Of a stretch of 64,000 bases of DNA, positions 27,301-39,145 are shown in pieces (position 1 is the first letter of the stretch; the number at the start of each line of letters is the position of its first letter). Position numbers and translations under genes: made by a program. The stretch is taken from the NCBI RefSeq assembly GCF_900444945.1, contig NZ_UFRM01000001.1, forward strand, positions 1,064,501 to 1,128,500, given 5' to 3'. Under the pieces are notes generated by a model. It did no database searches. It saw only the letters and a program-made list of their open reading frames with translations, and was not told the origin of the DNA. This DNA is from Actinobacillus lignieresii (GTDB taxonomy: Bacteria > Pseudomonadota > Gammaproteobacteria > Enterobacterales > Pasteurellaceae).

Positions 27301-28455
27301 CTACTGCTTAAACCCCAACAACTGCTCTCTATAATATTCATACTGCTTGCGTCTAAGTTCAATTTCTTTCGGTAAACCGTCTGAAATAGAGTTCGTCAAG
27401 CGGTCAAATTTATCCAAAATGTTCACGATTTTTTGTTGAGTTTCAAGGTTTGGAATAGGGATCGGATAGTTTTTTATAATTCCTGCATTTAAGTCCATTC
27501 TAGCCCCTTGCCCTAAGGCTTTTAAATTCTCATATTCTTTACTAACCCAATAAAATACATATCTGTAATAAGCAACTTCAGGATCAACTTCAATATTACA
27601 ACAGTGTTGATTTGTAGTAAGTGGGATTTTATTGATAGCTGAACGACCAGCTGTTGCTCCTGAAATCGCAATAATGACACAATTTTCAGATATCCATTTT
27701 GCCGAAGAATTCTCTAATCCAACTTGTGTTATTTTTCTTTCTGTTTCAAAAATATCAGAGAATTTTACTTCCTGTGTACGCAACCAAGGAATCTCTCCAT
27801 CATAATATTCAGAACGAGTTGATAACGGTGTCCCACCTGATGAAATTTTCTTTGCCACGTCCCCCAACGTTTTCCACTCCACATCATCGCCAAAAGTTAA
27901 TAACTCATTACGATAATAATCATATTGCTTGACACGCAGTGATAATTCAGCTTCCAGCGTAGCTTCCAGCGTAGCTTCCAGCTTCGTAAAAATGTCAAGT
28001 GTTTTTACGATTTTTTCTTGAATTTCTAGAGGGGGGATTGGGATTTTCTTATTTGCAAAATTACTAATCCATTGACGTTTATGATCTGTGTTATCTTCCA
28101 TTGGCAATGTATTTAACCAATAATAAATATATTTTAATGAGAACTTATTTTCATCACTTGATGTGATCATTTTCATTGCTGATGATTTTACTTTAAAATC
28201 AAAATCCACCCATTTATTAGCCGTAGTGAAATCATCAAAAATAATTATAGGGTTTGACTTAGCTGGGTAAATTCCATCAATTTCATCTGTATAACCCAAA
28301 ATAAATGTTTTACCTGCTGTTAAAACAGGAGTGTTAAAATCATCATTGTAATTTGTGGACTTTACCAAATATTTTGTTGGCTGTTCGTATTTAGCTACTT
28401 CCCCCAAACTTTTCCATTCCACTTCGCAATCTTTAATCAGCTCTAAAATGTTCAT
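27301..28455 (-). CDS. hsdS: Type IC specificity subunit S
   Basis: A 384-residue HsdS with two target-recognition domains (about 10-145 and 190-345), each starting VEWKSLGEVA or VEWKTLGDVA and each followed by a conserved helical spacer (PIPPLEIQEKIVKTLDIF; PIPIPNLETQQKIVNILDKF). The central spacer carries TLEA repeats (157-171), the counterpart of the TAEL repeats whose number sets spacer length in EcoR124I-family enzymes. The C-terminus LRRKQYEYYREQLLGF mirrors the middle LRVKQYDYYRNELLTF, as expected for circularly organised S subunits. The recognition sequence cannot be predicted by eye. Confidence 0.95.
   Translation of the reverse strand: MNILELIKDCEVEWKSLGEVAKYEQPTKYLVKSTNYNDDFNTPVLTAGKTFILGYTDEIDGIYPAKSNPIIIFDDFTTANKWVDFDFKVKSSAMKMITSSDENKFSLKYIYYWLNTLPMEDNTDHKRQWISNFANKKIPIPPLEIQEKIVKTLDIFTKLEATLEATLEAELSLRVKQYDYYRNELLTFGDDVEWKTLGDVAKKISSGGTPLSTRSEYYDGEIPWLRTQEVKFSDIFETERKITQVGLENSSAKWISENCVIIAISGATAGRSAINKIPLTTNQHCCNIEVDPEVAYYRYVFYWVSKEYENLKALGQGARMDLNAGIIKNYPIPIPNLETQQKIVNILDKFDRLTNSISDGLPKEIELRRKQYEYYREQLLGFKQ
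27950..27982 (-). repeat. 12-bp tandem repeat in hsdS
   Basis: GCTTCCAGCGTA is present at 27950-27961 and 27962-27973, followed by nine matching bases (27974-27982). It encodes LEAT/LEAE units in the central spacer of HsdS. Gain or loss of one unit keeps the frame and adds or removes four residues. Confidence 0.9.
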
Positions 28456-28508
28456 TGTTTATTTCCCATTTGCAAAAATTCGTTAAAATTTGACCGCATT
28501 TTATCTCT

Positions 28509-28577
28509 GTAGGATGGGCTTTAGCCCATCATTCTCCCACCAACAAAACCAATTTGATGGACTAAAACCCATCCTAC
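28509..28577. repeat. REP-like imperfect inverted repeat
   Basis: A 22-bp arm GTAGGATGGGCTTTAGCCCA(TC) at 28509-28530 pairs with the segment 28556-28577 with two mismatches, around a 25-bp spacer. The GGGCTTTAGCCC core is itself palindromic. It lies between hsdS and the broken bro-like gene. It resembles widespread small palindromic repeats that track with transposase-linked elements; family not assigned. Confidence 0.65.
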
Positions 28578-28593
28578 TTTTACTACTTTTTCG

Positions 28594-29362
28594 TTATTTT
28601 TTCTTTGCCACGTCTTCAATCAATTTGGCAAAATTTATCGCATTTTATGGGCTGATGACGGGCTTGCCTGTTTGGGCTTCGATTTCTTTGCGAGCATTGC
28701 CTGCCACCGCTCCACCACGTTTGGCAACGGCTTTATTTTCTGCCAAGCCTTGTGGATTAGTTTGGCGAGTCAGTTCGGTAGTCGTGGCTTCGGCAAGCAT
28801 ATTCAGCACGAGTTCGAGCGTAGTCATATTGTCTCGCAGATTTTTTTTTAGTCCTTTGAACGCCTTATATTCCTTAGTGTTCATTCCGCTCCACGCTCGG
28901 CTGATTTCGTTAGTCAAAATCGCATATTCCACACCTTCTTTTACGCCGTGCGTTTGTGCCATTCGTCCGTCAGTTCTTTGCGAACTTGAATCGCCTGCAA
29001 TCGCTGATTTATCCACTCTCGGCTATACCCTTTTTGCAAATAGGTTTGTAAGGCTCGGCTTTGGGGCTCGGAATGGATTGAATAATGCGGAAAATGCCTG
29101 CCATATCAGCGGCATCAGTGCTATAAAATTTGCCATTGGAAGACTGCATTTTCAGTTGTACGATTTTTTCGTACAACTCAATTCCGCTCTCTTCATCGGT
29201 GATTTTTCGTTTCAAATCGCTCCAATAACGGCGTGGGTTGCTACTTTCCGTCAATGCCCCCACAATATCCGCAATGCTAAAAAACCATTCTTCTTTTTCA
29301 TCGTCTTCATCGTCCCAAGTTGAGCGAATTTGGCGGTTTTCAAAAAGTTTGAGTTCGTTCAT
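28594..29362 (-). pseudogene. Broken BRO/DinD-family gene
   Basis: The N-terminal fragment (29362 down to 29009) encodes MNELKLFENRQIRSTWDDED, then FSIADIVGALTESSNPRRYW and AGIFRIIQSIPSPKAEPYK, typical of BRO-N/DinD-like proteins found in phages and type I R-M loci. At about 29043 an apparent deletion changes frame: YLQKGYSREWINQRLQ is readable only in the next frame. At about 28944-28952 two extra bases shift it again, before GVKEGVEYAILTNEISRA. An in-frame TAA (28645-28647) after KPVISP is followed by NAINFAKLIEDVAKKK and a second stop at 28594. At least three lesions make it nonfunctional. Its start is 2 bases after the hsdM stop. Confidence 0.88.
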
Positions 29363-29363
29363 T

Positions 29364-30911
<1,548 letters not shown>

Positions 30912-30927
30912 CTTATCTTTCCTCTCT

Positions 30928-30940
30928 TTGCTTATAATCA
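30928..30940 (-). promoter_or_regulatory. Likely -10 region of hsdM with TTGCTTA motif
   Basis: On the minus strand GATTATAAGCAA lies 17-28 bases before the hsdM ATG and offers a -10-like TATAAG. The same bases on the plus strand read TTGCTTA (30928-30934), the motif repeated in the two blocks of this locus. Confidence 0.4.
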
Positions 30941-30941
30941 A

Positions 30942-30985
30942 AAGCGGTCGGATTTTTGCAAAATTTTACCAAAATCCGACCGCTT
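30942..30985 (-). terminator. gyrA terminator from inverted uptake signals
   Basis: AAGCGGTCGGATTTT (30942-30956) pairs perfectly with AAAATCCGACCGCTT (30971-30985). It lies between the gyrA stop and hsdM. Confidence 0.7.
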
Positions 30986-31007
30986 GTTAGGGTCTTACGC
31001 CCTTTGT

Positions 31008-33698
31008 TTAGGCTTCTATTGAAGTTTCTATGCTTTCTACGTTGTCTAACGCTTCGCTGTTTTCGTCTTCATCATCAGGTTCACAGACTCGTTCTACACT
31101 TACTACGCTTTCATCATCTGCGGTACGGATAATGCGAACGCCTTGGGTGTTACGGCCAACGAGGCTGACTTCTGCGACTCGGGTACGAACTAGTGTTCCG
31201 GCATCGGTAATCAGCATAATTTGATCCGTTTCTTCAACTTGAACTGCCGCAACTACTTTACCGTTACGTTCGTTCACTTTGATAGAAACTACACCTTTAG
31301 TTGCACGAGATTTAACCGGATATTCACCAATCACGGTACGTTTACCGAAACCGTTTTGCGTTACCGTTAGAATATCGCCTTCCGTACGAGGAATCACAAG
31401 TGAAACCACACGGTCGGTATCCAGACTCACGCTAGACTCATCCGCTTCTTCGTTTTCAATTTCTACGATTTCCGCTTCTTCAATGTCTTCACTTGAAATG
31501 TCTGTCGTAGCAAGTTTAATGCCTCGAACACCGGTTGCGGTACGTCCCATTGCTCGCACGGCTTTTTCTGCGAAACGTACTACTCGACCTTGTGCCGAGA
31601 ACAACATAATCTCGCTCTCGCCATCGGTAATATCAACGCCAATTAACTCATCGCCTTCGCGAAGTTTTAAAGCAATCAGACCGCTTGAACGCACGTTACT
31701 GAACGCATCTAAACTTACTTTCTTCACCACACCGCTTGCGGTTGCCATAAAGATGAATTTATCCGCACTAAACTCACCGTTCGGAATCGGTAGAATCGCC
31801 GTAATACGCTCGTTTTCTTCTTTCACTAACGGCAGAATGTTCACGATTGGCGTACCACGTGCGCCGCGGCTTGCTTGCGGTAATTGATACACTTTTAATT
31901 GATATAAACGACCACGGCTTGAGAAACATAAAATCGTATCGTGAGTATTCGCCACTAATAATTTCTCGATGAAATCGTCTTCTTTCATCTTAGTCGCCGA
32001 TTTACCTTTACCGCCACGACGTTGTGCTTCGTAATCCGAAAGCGGTTGGTATTTCACATAACCTGCGTGAGAAAGTGTGACTACCACGTCTTCTTGAGCG
32101 ATTAAATCTTCCATATTGATATCGCCCGAAGCCGCTGTAATTTCAGTACGGCGTTCGTCACCGAATTCCGCTTTCACTTTTTCTAATTCTTCACGAATGA
32201 CTTCCATTAAGCGTTCTGCACTGCTTAGGATACGTAACAATTCGCCGATTTCGGTGAGCAATGCTTTGTATTCATCCACAATTTTTTCGTGCTCTAAACC
32301 GGTTAAACGGTGTAAACGTAATTCTAAAATCGCACGTGCTTGCGCTTCGGAAAGATAATATTGACCGTCACGTACGCCTAAGTTTTCCGGTAAATCTTCC
32401 GGACGTGACGCATCAACACCGGCAACTTCTAACATTGGTGCAACATTACCCAATGCCCATGCACGCGCTAATAAACCTTCACGCGCCTCATCCGCTGTTT
32501 TTGAGTTACGGATTAATTCGATAACCGGATCGATATTGGCTAACGCAATCGCCAAACCTTCTAAGATATGCGCACGCTCACGCGCTTTGCGTAACTCAAA
32601 AATGGTACGGCGTGTTACCACTTCACGGCGGTGTTTTACGAATGCTTCGATAATCTGTTTTAGGTTCAATACTTTCGGCTGACCGTGATCAAGCGCAACC
32701 ATATTGATACCAAACGTGACTTGCATTTGCGTTAATGAATAAAGATGGTTTAACACCACTTCACCGACCGCATCACGTTTTACTTCAATAACGATTGAGA
32801 TACCTTTTTTGTCCGAGTGATCTTGAATACCGCTAATGCCTTCAATTTTCTTATCTTTCACTAATTCGGCAATTTTCTCGATCAGTTTCGCTTTGTTTAC
32901 TTGATATGGAAGCTCAGTAACAATAATTTGCTCACGACCTTTTTCCGTGGTTTCTACGCTTGCTTTAGCACGCACATAAACTTTACCACGTCCGGTACGA
33001 TACGCTTCTTCAATCCCTTTACGACCGTTAATAATCGCCCCTGTCGGGAAATCCGGCCCCGGGATAAAACGCATTAATTCTTCAATGCTAATTTGCTCGT
33101 TTTCAATGTAGGCTAAACAACCGTCCAATACTTCATTTAAGTTGTGCGGCGGAATATTGGTCGCCATACCAACCGCAATACCGGATGAACCGTTGACCAA
33201 TAACGCTGGGATTTTGGTCGGTAGTACATCAGGAATCATCTCTTTGCCGTCATAGTTAGGCGAGTAATCCACGGTTTCCTTATCTAAATCCGTTAATAAT
33301 TCCTGCGTAATTTTTTGCATACGCACTTCGGTATAACGCATCGCCGCCGGCGCATCGCCGTCAATCGAACCAAAGTTACCTTGACCGTCAACCAACATAT
33401 AACGAAGTGAGAACGGCTGTGCCATACGTACAATGGTGTCATACACGGCTGAGTCACCGTGCGGGTGATATTTACCGATTACGTCACCCACCACACGTGC
33501 AGATTTTACGTGCGGGCGGTTAAAGGTATTGCTGTTTTGATCCATTGAGAATAACACGCGGCGGTGCACCGGTTTTAAACCATCACGCACATCGGGAAGC
33601 GCACGTCCGACAATAACGGACATCGCATAGTCGAGATAAGACGTTTTTAACTCGTCTTCGATACTGACGGGGGTAATATCTTTGGCTAATTCGCTCAT
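31008..33698 (-). CDS. gyrA: DNA gyrase subunit A
   Basis: An 896-residue GyrA. The N-terminal breakage-reunion domain has [20 protein letters not shown] and the quinolone-resistance region [13 protein letters not shown], with Ser83 and Asp87 in E. coli numbering, i.e. the drug-sensitive residues. The catalytic tyrosine (Tyr122) is in AMRYTEVRM. The C-terminal domain holds the GyrA-box [12 protein letters not shown] and DNA-wrapping blades, and ends in an acidic tail ([12 protein letters not shown]). With GyrB it introduces negative supercoils. It is divergent from ubiG. Confidence 0.98.
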   Translation of the reverse strand: MSELAKDITPVSIEDELKTSYLDYAMSVIVGRALPDVRDGLKPVHRRVLFSMDQNSNTFNRPHVKSARVVGDVIGKYHPHGDSAVYDTIVRMAQPFSLRYMLVDGQGNFGSIDGDAPAAMRYTEVRMQKITQELLTDLDKETVDYSPNYDGKEMIPDVLPTKIPALLVNGSSGIAVGMATNIPPHNLNEVLDGCLAYIENEQISIEELMRFIPGPDFPTGAIINGRKGIEEAYRTGRGKVYVRAKASVETTEKGREQIIVTELPYQVNKAKLIEKIAELVKDKKIEGISGIQDHSDKKGISIVIEVKRDAVGEVVLNHLYSLTQMQVTFGINMVALDHGQPKVLNLKQIIEAFVKHRREVVTRRTIFELRKARERAHILEGLAIALANIDPVIELIRNSKTADEAREGLLARAWALGNVAPMLEVAGVDASRPEDLPENLGVRDGQYYLSEAQARAILELRLHRLTGLEHEKIVDEYKALLTEIGELLRILSSAERLMEVIREELEKVKAEFGDERRTEITAASGDINMEDLIAQEDVVVTLSHAGYVKYQPLSDYEAQRRGGKGKSATKMKEDDFIEKLLVANTHDTILCFSSRGRLYQLKVYQLPQASRGARGTPIVNILPLVKEENERITAILPIPNGEFSADKFIFMATASGVVKKVSLDAFSNVRSSGLIALKLREGDELIGVDITDGESEIMLFSAQGRVVRFAEKAVRAMGRTATGVRGIKLATTDISSEDIEEAEIVEIENEEADESSVSLDTDRVVSLVIPRTEGDILTVTQNGFGKRTVIGEYPVKSRATKGVVSIKVNERNGKVVAAVQVEETDQIMLITDAGTLVRTRVAEVSLVGRNTQGVRIIRTADDESVVSVERVCEPDDEDENSEALDNVESIETSIEA

Positions 33699-33877
33699 TG
33701 AAATTTCCTAATCACGTTTAAAGAAGTAGCCCTATTCGTTAGGGCGAAAAATTCAGTCAATTATAGCACAAAAAACAGTTGAAAGTTGGATTTTGAAAGT
33801 TGAAAATGAACACAAGCGGTTAAATTAAGAGAATATTTTGCAATTTGACCTTTTTCACTTACTTAAGACAATTTTCT

Positions 33878-34582
33878 ATGAATAATATTGATCAAACAGA
33901 ACTCGATAAATTTGAAAAAATGGCAGCCACTTGGTGGGATCCGAACGGCAGTTTTAAACCGATTCACTTACTTAATCCGTTACGCCTTGATTACATTCAG
34001 CAAAAAGCAAACGGCTTATTCGGCAAAAAAGTCTTGGATGTCGGCTGCGGCGGTGGCATTTTAAGTGAAGCGATGGCAAGAGCCGGTGCAAATGTTACGG
34101 GTATTGATATGACAACCGAACCGCTTGACGTTGCACGTAAACACGCCGAAGAAAGCGGATTAACCATTGATTACCGCCAAACTACAATTGAAGATTTTGT
34201 GCAAAATCAGACCGCTTCTTATGCCGAAAAATTTGATGTGATTACCTGTATGGAAATGTTGGAACACGTACCGGATCCGCTTTCGATTATTCAAAGCTGC
34301 AAGGCGTTACTCAAACCGGATGGAGTGCTGTTTTTCTCCACCATTAACCGTACGCTTAAAGCCTATATGTTAGTTATCATCGGGGCGGAATACGTGCTTA
34401 AAATGTTGCCGAAAGGCACGCACGAATTTGAAAAATTTATTAAACCGGCGGAATTATTAAATTGGTGTGATATGGCGAATTTACGCTGCCAAGAAATGAA
34501 AGGTTATCATTTTAATCCGCTAACCGAAAAGTTTTGGCTGAATAATGATGTCAGTTGCAATTATATTGCAATGTTAAAATAG
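33878..34582 (+). CDS. ubiG: Ubiquinone biosynthesis O-methyltransferase
   Basis: A 234-residue SAM-dependent methyltransferase that carries out both O-methylations in ubiquinone (and demethylmenaquinone-side) synthesis. It has [14 protein letters not shown] near the start, the SAM loop [19 protein letters not shown] (52-70), [10 protein letters not shown] and [13 protein letters not shown], all typical of UbiG. The ATG at 33878 gives the family N-terminus; the upstream TTG adds 11 residues with no support. The RBS is weak. Divergent from gyrA. Confidence 0.95.
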   Translation: MNNIDQTELDKFEKMAATWWDPNGSFKPIHLLNPLRLDYIQQKANGLFGKKVLDVGCGGGILSEAMARAGANVTGIDMTTEPLDVARKHAEESGLTIDYRQTTIEDFVQNQTASYAEKFDVITCMEMLEHVPDPLSIIQSCKALLKPDGVLFFSTINRTLKAYMLVIIGAEYVLKMLPKGTHEFEKFIKPAELLNWCDMANLRCQEMKGYHFNPLTEKFWLNNDVSCNYIAMLK

Positions 34583-34590
34583 TATAGGAA

Positions 34591-34636
34591 ACAAGCGGTT
34601 ATTTTTGCCTAAAATTTTACAAAAATAACCGCTTGT
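34591..34636. terminator. Inverted uptake-signal terminator (ubiG / ruvB)
   Basis: ACAAGCGGTTATTTTTG (34591-34607) pairs perfectly with CAAAAATAACCGCTTGT (34620-34636), 17 bp. Both arms are full uptake signals. It is shared by convergent ubiG and ruvB. Confidence 0.75.
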
Positions 34637-34638
34637 AT

Positions 34639-35643
34639 TTAATCTAACTTCGCAATGCCTAAATGCGCATAAGTTCGGCTGGTGGCAATACGTCCTCGCG
34701 GTGTTCGTTGCAAAAAACCCTGCTGAATCAAATAAGGTTCAAGTACGTCTTCAATCGTATCTCGCTCTTCGCCTATCGCCGCAGCTAAGTTATCTAAGCC
34801 GACCGGACCTCCGTCAAAACGCTCGACAATCGCTTGTAGTAACTTGATGTCCATAAAATCAAAGCCTTCGGAATCTACATCGAGCATCGCCAACGCTTGT
34901 TTAGCAATATCAGAGGTAATCACACCGTTATTACGCACATCGGCATAATCTCGTACACGGCGTAATAAACGGTTAGCAATTCGAGGGGTGCCACGTGAAC
35001 GGCGAGCCACTTCATAAGCAGCATCCGGCGATAAATTTAAGTTTAAGCAATCGGCACTACGTTTTACGATCGAGGTTAAATCATCCACCGAGTAAAACTC
35101 TAAACGCTGTACAATACCAAAGCGGTCACGTAGTGGAGACGTTAATGAACCGGCACGGGTCGTTGCACCGACTAGAGTAAACGGAGGCAAGTCCAACTTA
35201 ATCGAACGTGCCGCCGGCCCTTCACCGATCATGATATCCAGCTGATAATCTTCCATCGCCGGATAAAGCACTTCTTCAATTGCCGGTGATAAGCGGTGGA
35301 TCTCATCAATAAATAACACATCATAAGGCTCTAAATTAGTCAGCATTGCCGCTAGATCGCCCGCTTTCTCTAACACAGGTCCGGAAGTTGTGCGAATACT
35401 CACGCCCATTTCGTTGGCAACAATATTAGCTAGGGTGGTTTTACCCAATCCCGGCGGACCAAAAATTAATAAGTGATCTAGCGCCTCATCACGCAATTTT
35501 GCCGCTTTAATAAAGATCTCCATCTGCTCTCGTACAGACGGCTGACCGACATAATCCGCCAATAATTTAGGACGAATCGCACGATCAATCACTTCCTCCT
35601 CACGCTTCGGCGAGGCACTAATTATTCTATCTGCTTCAATCAT
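34639..35643 (-). CDS. ruvB: Holliday junction branch-migration ATPase
   Basis: A 334-residue AAA+ helicase. It has [11 protein letters not shown], Walker A in [14 protein letters not shown], Walker B FIDEIHRL, sensor region [18 protein letters not shown], and a C-terminal winged helix ([20 protein letters not shown]). RuvB hexamers drive branch migration of Holliday junctions together with RuvA. It follows ruvA by 18 bases. No ruvC is seen next to it. Confidence 0.98.
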   Translation of the reverse strand: MIEADRIISASPKREEEVIDRAIRPKLLADYVGQPSVREQMEIFIKAAKLRDEALDHLLIFGPPGLGKTTLANIVANEMGVSIRTTSGPVLEKAGDLAAMLTNLEPYDVLFIDEIHRLSPAIEEVLYPAMEDYQLDIMIGEGPAARSIKLDLPPFTLVGATTRAGSLTSPLRDRFGIVQRLEFYSVDDLTSIVKRSADCLNLNLSPDAAYEVARRSRGTPRIANRLLRRVRDYADVRNNGVITSDIAKQALAMLDVDSEGFDFMDIKLLQAIVERFDGGPVGLDNLAAAIGEERDTIEDVLEPYLIQQGFLQRTPRGRIATSRTYAHLGIAKLD

Positions 35644-35661
35644 TTAAGGTATTTTTACTTT

Positions 35662-36267
35662 TTAAAGAGAGGCTTTTAATGCTTCACGAATTAATTGTTC
35701 GCTGGTTGCACCCGCTTTATTCACTTTCTTAATCATCTTCTCAGCATCAGCGAGTTTATAGCCTAACGCCACTAAGGCATCACGGGCTTCATCTGCCGGA
35801 TCGTGCGAATGTGTTGCAACAATCGTTTCAACCGAATGTTCTTCAAAGAAATCACTTTGTGCCACACCTTTGAATTTGCCTTTGAGTTCTACTAATAAAC
35901 GCTCGGCTGTCTTGCGCCCAATGCCCGGAATTTTAGTTAATTTGGCAAGTTCTTCATTTTCAACAGCATTGGCAAATTGTGAAACCGACATCGCCGATAA
36001 AATCGCAAGGGCTAATTTAGGTCCGACACCGTTGGTTTTAATCAATTCACGAAATAGTGTTCTGTCTTGCTTTTGTGCAAAACCAAATAATAAATGTGCA
36101 TCTTCACGTACGACTAAATGCGTAAAGATTGTGGCTTCTTCACCTACTTGTGGCAAGCTGTAAAAGCTCGTCATCGGCAATAGCACTTCATATCCGACAC
36201 CTTGAACATCAATTACCATTTCAGGCGGTTGTTTTTCAATAATTTTACCCCGTAATCTTCCGATCAT
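35662..36267 (-). CDS. ruvA: Holliday junction-binding protein
   Basis: A 201-residue protein with the three RuvA domains: an OB-fold ([20 protein letters not shown], given in part), tandem helix-hairpin-helix motifs ([36 protein letters not shown]) and a C-terminal domain that contacts RuvB ([19 protein letters not shown]). It binds four-way junctions as a tetramer. It is the first gene of ruvAB. Confidence 0.98.
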   Translation of the reverse strand: MIGRLRGKIIEKQPPEMVIDVQGVGYEVLLPMTSFYSLPQVGEEATIFTHLVVREDAHLLFGFAQKQDRTLFRELIKTNGVGPKLALAILSAMSVSQFANAVENEELAKLTKIPGIGRKTAERLLVELKGKFKGVAQSDFFEEHSVETIVATHSHDPADEARDALVALGYKLADAEKMIKKVNKAGATSEQLIREALKASL

Positions 36268-36366
36268 TGATTTTATTCCAAACTAAAAAATTTGCCTTAG
36301 CATAACAGAAAACTGTATAGAATAACAGGCTAACAAGCGGTCTATTTCAGCTAATTTTTTTGCAAA

Positions 36367-36396
36367 AAAATAGCCCGCTAATCAGCGAGCTATTTT
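36367..36396 (-). terminator. Terminator of potABC
   Basis: AAAATAGC-C-CGCT, loop AATC, AGCG-A-GCTATTTT. The imperfect stem lies 14 bases past the potC stop and has an A/T flank on both sides. Confidence 0.7.
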
Positions 36397-36409
36397 CAAT
36401 CAAATTAAA

Positions 36410-37177
36410 TTATGCTTTTTTTCTTACCACTAATTGGCTTAATACCACCAATGTCAGTGAGAAAATAATCATAATCGTTGCTAATGCATTGACTTCCGGC
36501 GTCACACCCGTTTTCACCAGCGAGAAGATTTTTAACGGTAATACTTCATAACTTGGGCTGGTAACGAATGATGAAACCACTACGTCATCCAACGAAATGG
36601 TAAAGCTTAATAACCAACCGGAAATAATCGACGGTAATGCCAACGGTAAAATAATTTTACGTAAAATCGTTACTTCGCTTGCACCTAAATCTTTCGCTGC
36701 TTCTAACATCTTGCCATCAAAATCGCTTAAACGAGATGAAATAGTAATGACCACATAAGGCAAACAGAACGTAATATGCGCAATTAATAACGAAATAAAA
36801 CCAAGTTGCACACCTAAAATCATAAATAGCACTAATAAAGAAACTGCCATCACGATATCCGGCGACATCATCACGATAAACAGTAAACCACCGACCATTT
36901 GCTTACCACGGAATTTATAGCGGTATAGCGCAATCGAAGTTAATGCCCCTAAAACAGTTGAAAATGTTGCGGCAAAAAACGCAATCGTTAATGAGTTCAT
37001 CGTCGCTTGCACTAACGTATCATTAGCGAATAAACGCTCATACCAGTTCCAACTGAATCCTTTCCATTGTAAGCCGTAACGGTCTTCGTTAAATGAGTTT
37101 ACCACCAAAATAATAATCGGAATATAAAGGTAGGCAAACACCACGAACATAAAAAAGTTTCTTAAGGTCTTTTTCAT
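36410..37177 (-). CDS. potC: Spermidine/putrescine ABC permease PotC
   Basis: A 255-residue inner-membrane permease with about six helices. The EAA-type loop that contacts the ATPase is [21 protein letters not shown] (given in part). N-terminal FVVFAYLYIPIIILVVNSFNEDRYG and TISLDDVVVSSFVTSP are typical of PotC. Its ATG overlaps the potB stop as TAATG, so translation is coupled. It forms the channel with PotB. Confidence 0.95.
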   Translation of the reverse strand: MKKTLRNFFMFVVFAYLYIPIIILVVNSFNEDRYGLQWKGFSWNWYERLFANDTLVQATMNSLTIAFFAATFSTVLGALTSIALYRYKFRGKQMVGGLLFIVMMSPDIVMAVSLLVLFMILGVQLGFISLLIAHITFCLPYVVITISSRLSDFDGKMLEAAKDLGASEVTILRKIILPLALPSIISGWLLSFTISLDDVVVSSFVTSPSYEVLPLKIFSLVKTGVTPEVNALATIMIIFSLTLVVLSQLVVRKKA

Positions 37178-38043
37178 TATTCAAGCTCCACCTTTTTATT
37201 TAATAATTTATTTGCACGGTAATAAACATATAACATTAACGCCATTAACACGGTAAGGGCGATACTAACCGCCGAACCTAATGCAAACTGGTTGGTATTT
37301 AAGAACAAGCTCTTAATAATATTACCGATTAACGGTGTTTTACCGCCGCCTAATAAGTCGGCAACATAGAACATTCCCATTGCCGGTAATAATACCAATA
37401 AACAACCTGCCACAATCCCCGGCATTGTCAGCGGAATGGTTACACGCACAAAACGTTGGAACGCATTCGCACCTAAATCTTTTGCCGCTTCTAATAAACG
37501 ACCGTCAATTTTCTCGATGGAGGAATAAAGCGGTAAAATCATAAACGGTAACAGTATATATACTAAACCGATAATAATCGCCAATTCGGAGTTTAATAAA
37601 CGAAGCGGTTCGTCAATTAAGCCGATTGCCAATAACGCCTCGTTTAATACCCCCTTCACGCCTAAGAAAATTTTAATGCCGTAGATACGGATCAGCGAGT
37701 TTGTCCAAAACGGCAATACGACTAAAAATAACAAAATCGGACGAATCTTCGCCGGCATTTTAGCGATAATAAACGCAAACGGATAACCGATGATTAAACA
37801 GAAAAACGTTGCTATCGCCGACATTTTAAACGAGTTCCACAATACCGTTGCATAGGTATCGTTGAACAACTGCGTATATGCGTCAAGGCTAAAGATGAAA
37901 TCTACAAAGTATGCGCTTTGGCGGTTTTCGGTTAAAAAGCTGATTAACAGTACCAATACGTTCGGTACGAGTACAAAAAGCAACAACCAACCGAAGATAA
38001 CCGAAACCGTTCCGGCTTGGAATTTGTTGTTAGCAATCTTCAT
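37177..38043 (-). CDS. potB: Spermidine/putrescine ABC permease PotB
   Basis: A 288-residue permease with about six helices, an EAA loop [20 protein letters not shown] and the C-terminus [11 protein letters not shown] shared with E. coli Pot[17 protein letters not shown] is a conserved stretch. The ATG at 38043 overlaps the end of potA by 14 bases; an ATG 9 codons upstream is possible but adds residues absent from relatives. Confidence 0.93.
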   Translation of the reverse strand: MKIANNKFQAGTVSVIFGWLLLFVLVPNVLVLLISFLTENRQSAYFVDFIFSLDAYTQLFNDTYATVLWNSFKMSAIATFFCLIIGYPFAFIIAKMPAKIRPILLFLVVLPFWTNSLIRIYGIKIFLGVKGVLNEALLAIGLIDEPLRLLNSELAIIIGLVYILLPFMILPLYSSIEKIDGRLLEAAKDLGANAFQRFVRVTIPLTMPGIVAGCLLVLLPAMGMFYVADLLGGGKTPLIGNIIKSLFLNTNQFALGSAVSIALTVLMALMLYVYYRANKLLNKKVELE

Positions 38044-39145
38044 CGTTGAGTACAACCTCCCAACCTTCATACCAAGTTAATGCCACTTTTTGACCGACCT
38101 CGTGATCGATATTCGGATCATCTTCGTTAAAGAATTCACTTACCAATACCGTCATACCGTTATGATCAAGTTTCACGCTTGATTCTAACGTCATACCTTT
38201 ATAATTACGATCTAAAATATGACCGACAATCGCTTTAGAGCTTTCGTTTTCGTCCAACTCTTCGATCAAAATATCTTCCGGACGTAATAACACTTTCAGT
38301 TTTTGATTCGGCTGTACATCCATATCTTCCACTTTAATGTTACAAATACGACCTTCTACATTCGCTTTTACATTACGCGCATCAACACGTTCAATCACGG
38401 TTGCATCAAACACGTTGATTTCACCAATAAAGCGAGCTACAAATAAGTTTTTAGGCTCTTCATAAATTTCACGAGGCGTACCATCTTGTGCAATTTTACC
38501 GCCGTTCATTACGATGATACGGTCTGACATCGTTAATGCTTCTTCTTGATCGTGCGTAACGAAAATAAAGGTAATACCTAACTGACGTTGTAATGCTTTT
38601 AACTCATGTTGCATTTCTTTACGCAATTTATAGTCAAGTGCAGAAAGCGATTCGTCCAATAATAATACTTTCGGCTTATTTACTACCGCACGAGCAATGG
38701 CAATACGTTGTTGCTGACCGCCCGAAAGCTGAGCCGGTTTTTGTTCCGCTCTATCTTCCAAACGCACCATACGCAACGCTTCCATTACGCGAGGTTTGAT
38801 TTGATCATTCGGCACTTTTTGCATACGTAAACCGAACGCCACGTTTTCAAAAATCGTCATATGCGGGAATAACGCATAACTTTGGAAAACCGTATTGACC
38901 GGACGTTGTTCGGCCGGAACGTTAGATACATCTTGACCGTCAAGAATGATCGAACCTTCCGTCAAGTCTTCAAAACCCGCAATTAAACGTAACGCTGTTG
39001 TCTTACCGCAGCCTGAAGGACCTAAAATAGTTAAAAACTCACCATCGTTAATGGTTAAATTTAAATTTTTAAGAATCGTTTTGCTACCATAGCTTTTCGT
39101 CACATTGCGTAGTTCGATGATTGGTTTTTGTTCTAACTGTTCCAT
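38030..39145 (-). CDS. potA: Spermidine/putrescine ABC ATPase
   Basis: A 371-residue ABC ATPase. It has Walker [15 protein letters not shown], signature [31 protein letters not shown] and the switch histidine in [16 protein letters not shown]. The C-terminal region (about 250-371) is the TOBE-type regulatory domain ([11 protein letters not shown]). The RBS GGGGGAAG stands upstream. First gene of potABC; the usual potD is not adjacent. Confidence 0.96.
   Translation of the reverse strand: MEQLEQKPIIELRNVTKSYGSKTILKNLNLTINDGEFLTILGPSGCGKTTALRLIAGFEDLTEGSIILDGQDVSNVPAEQRPVNTVFQSYALFPHMTIFENVAFGLRMQKVPNDQIKPRVMEALRMVRLEDRAEQKPAQLSGGQQQRIAIARAVVNKPKVLLLDESLSALDYKLRKEMQHELKALQRQLGITFIFVTHDQEEALTMSDRIIVMNGGKIAQDGTPREIYEEPKNLFVARFIGEINVFDATVIERVDARNVKANVEGRICNIKVEDMDVQPNQKLKVLLRPEDILIEELDENESSKAIVGHILDRNYKGMTLESSVKLDHNGMTVLVSEFFNEDDPNIDHEVGQKVALTWYEGWEVVLNDEDC

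Noticed and set aside
27950..27982. CRISPR-like repeat in hsdS
   Set aside because: Units are contiguous 12-mers without spacers and in frame; this is a coding tandem repeat. No CRISPR array or cas gene was seen in the window.
28490..29323. 277-codon open frame on the plus strand
   Set aside because: It runs antisense to the bro/dinD-like pseudogene, whose protein fragments match a known family on the minus strand. The plus-strand translation has no recognisable motif.
31279..31887. 202-codon plus-strand frame
   Set aside because: It is antisense to the highly conserved gyrA C-terminal domain.
31008..33698. Quinolone-resistance changes in gyrA
   Set aside because: The key region reads [10 protein letters not shown], i.e. 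Ser83 and Asp87, the sensitive residues.
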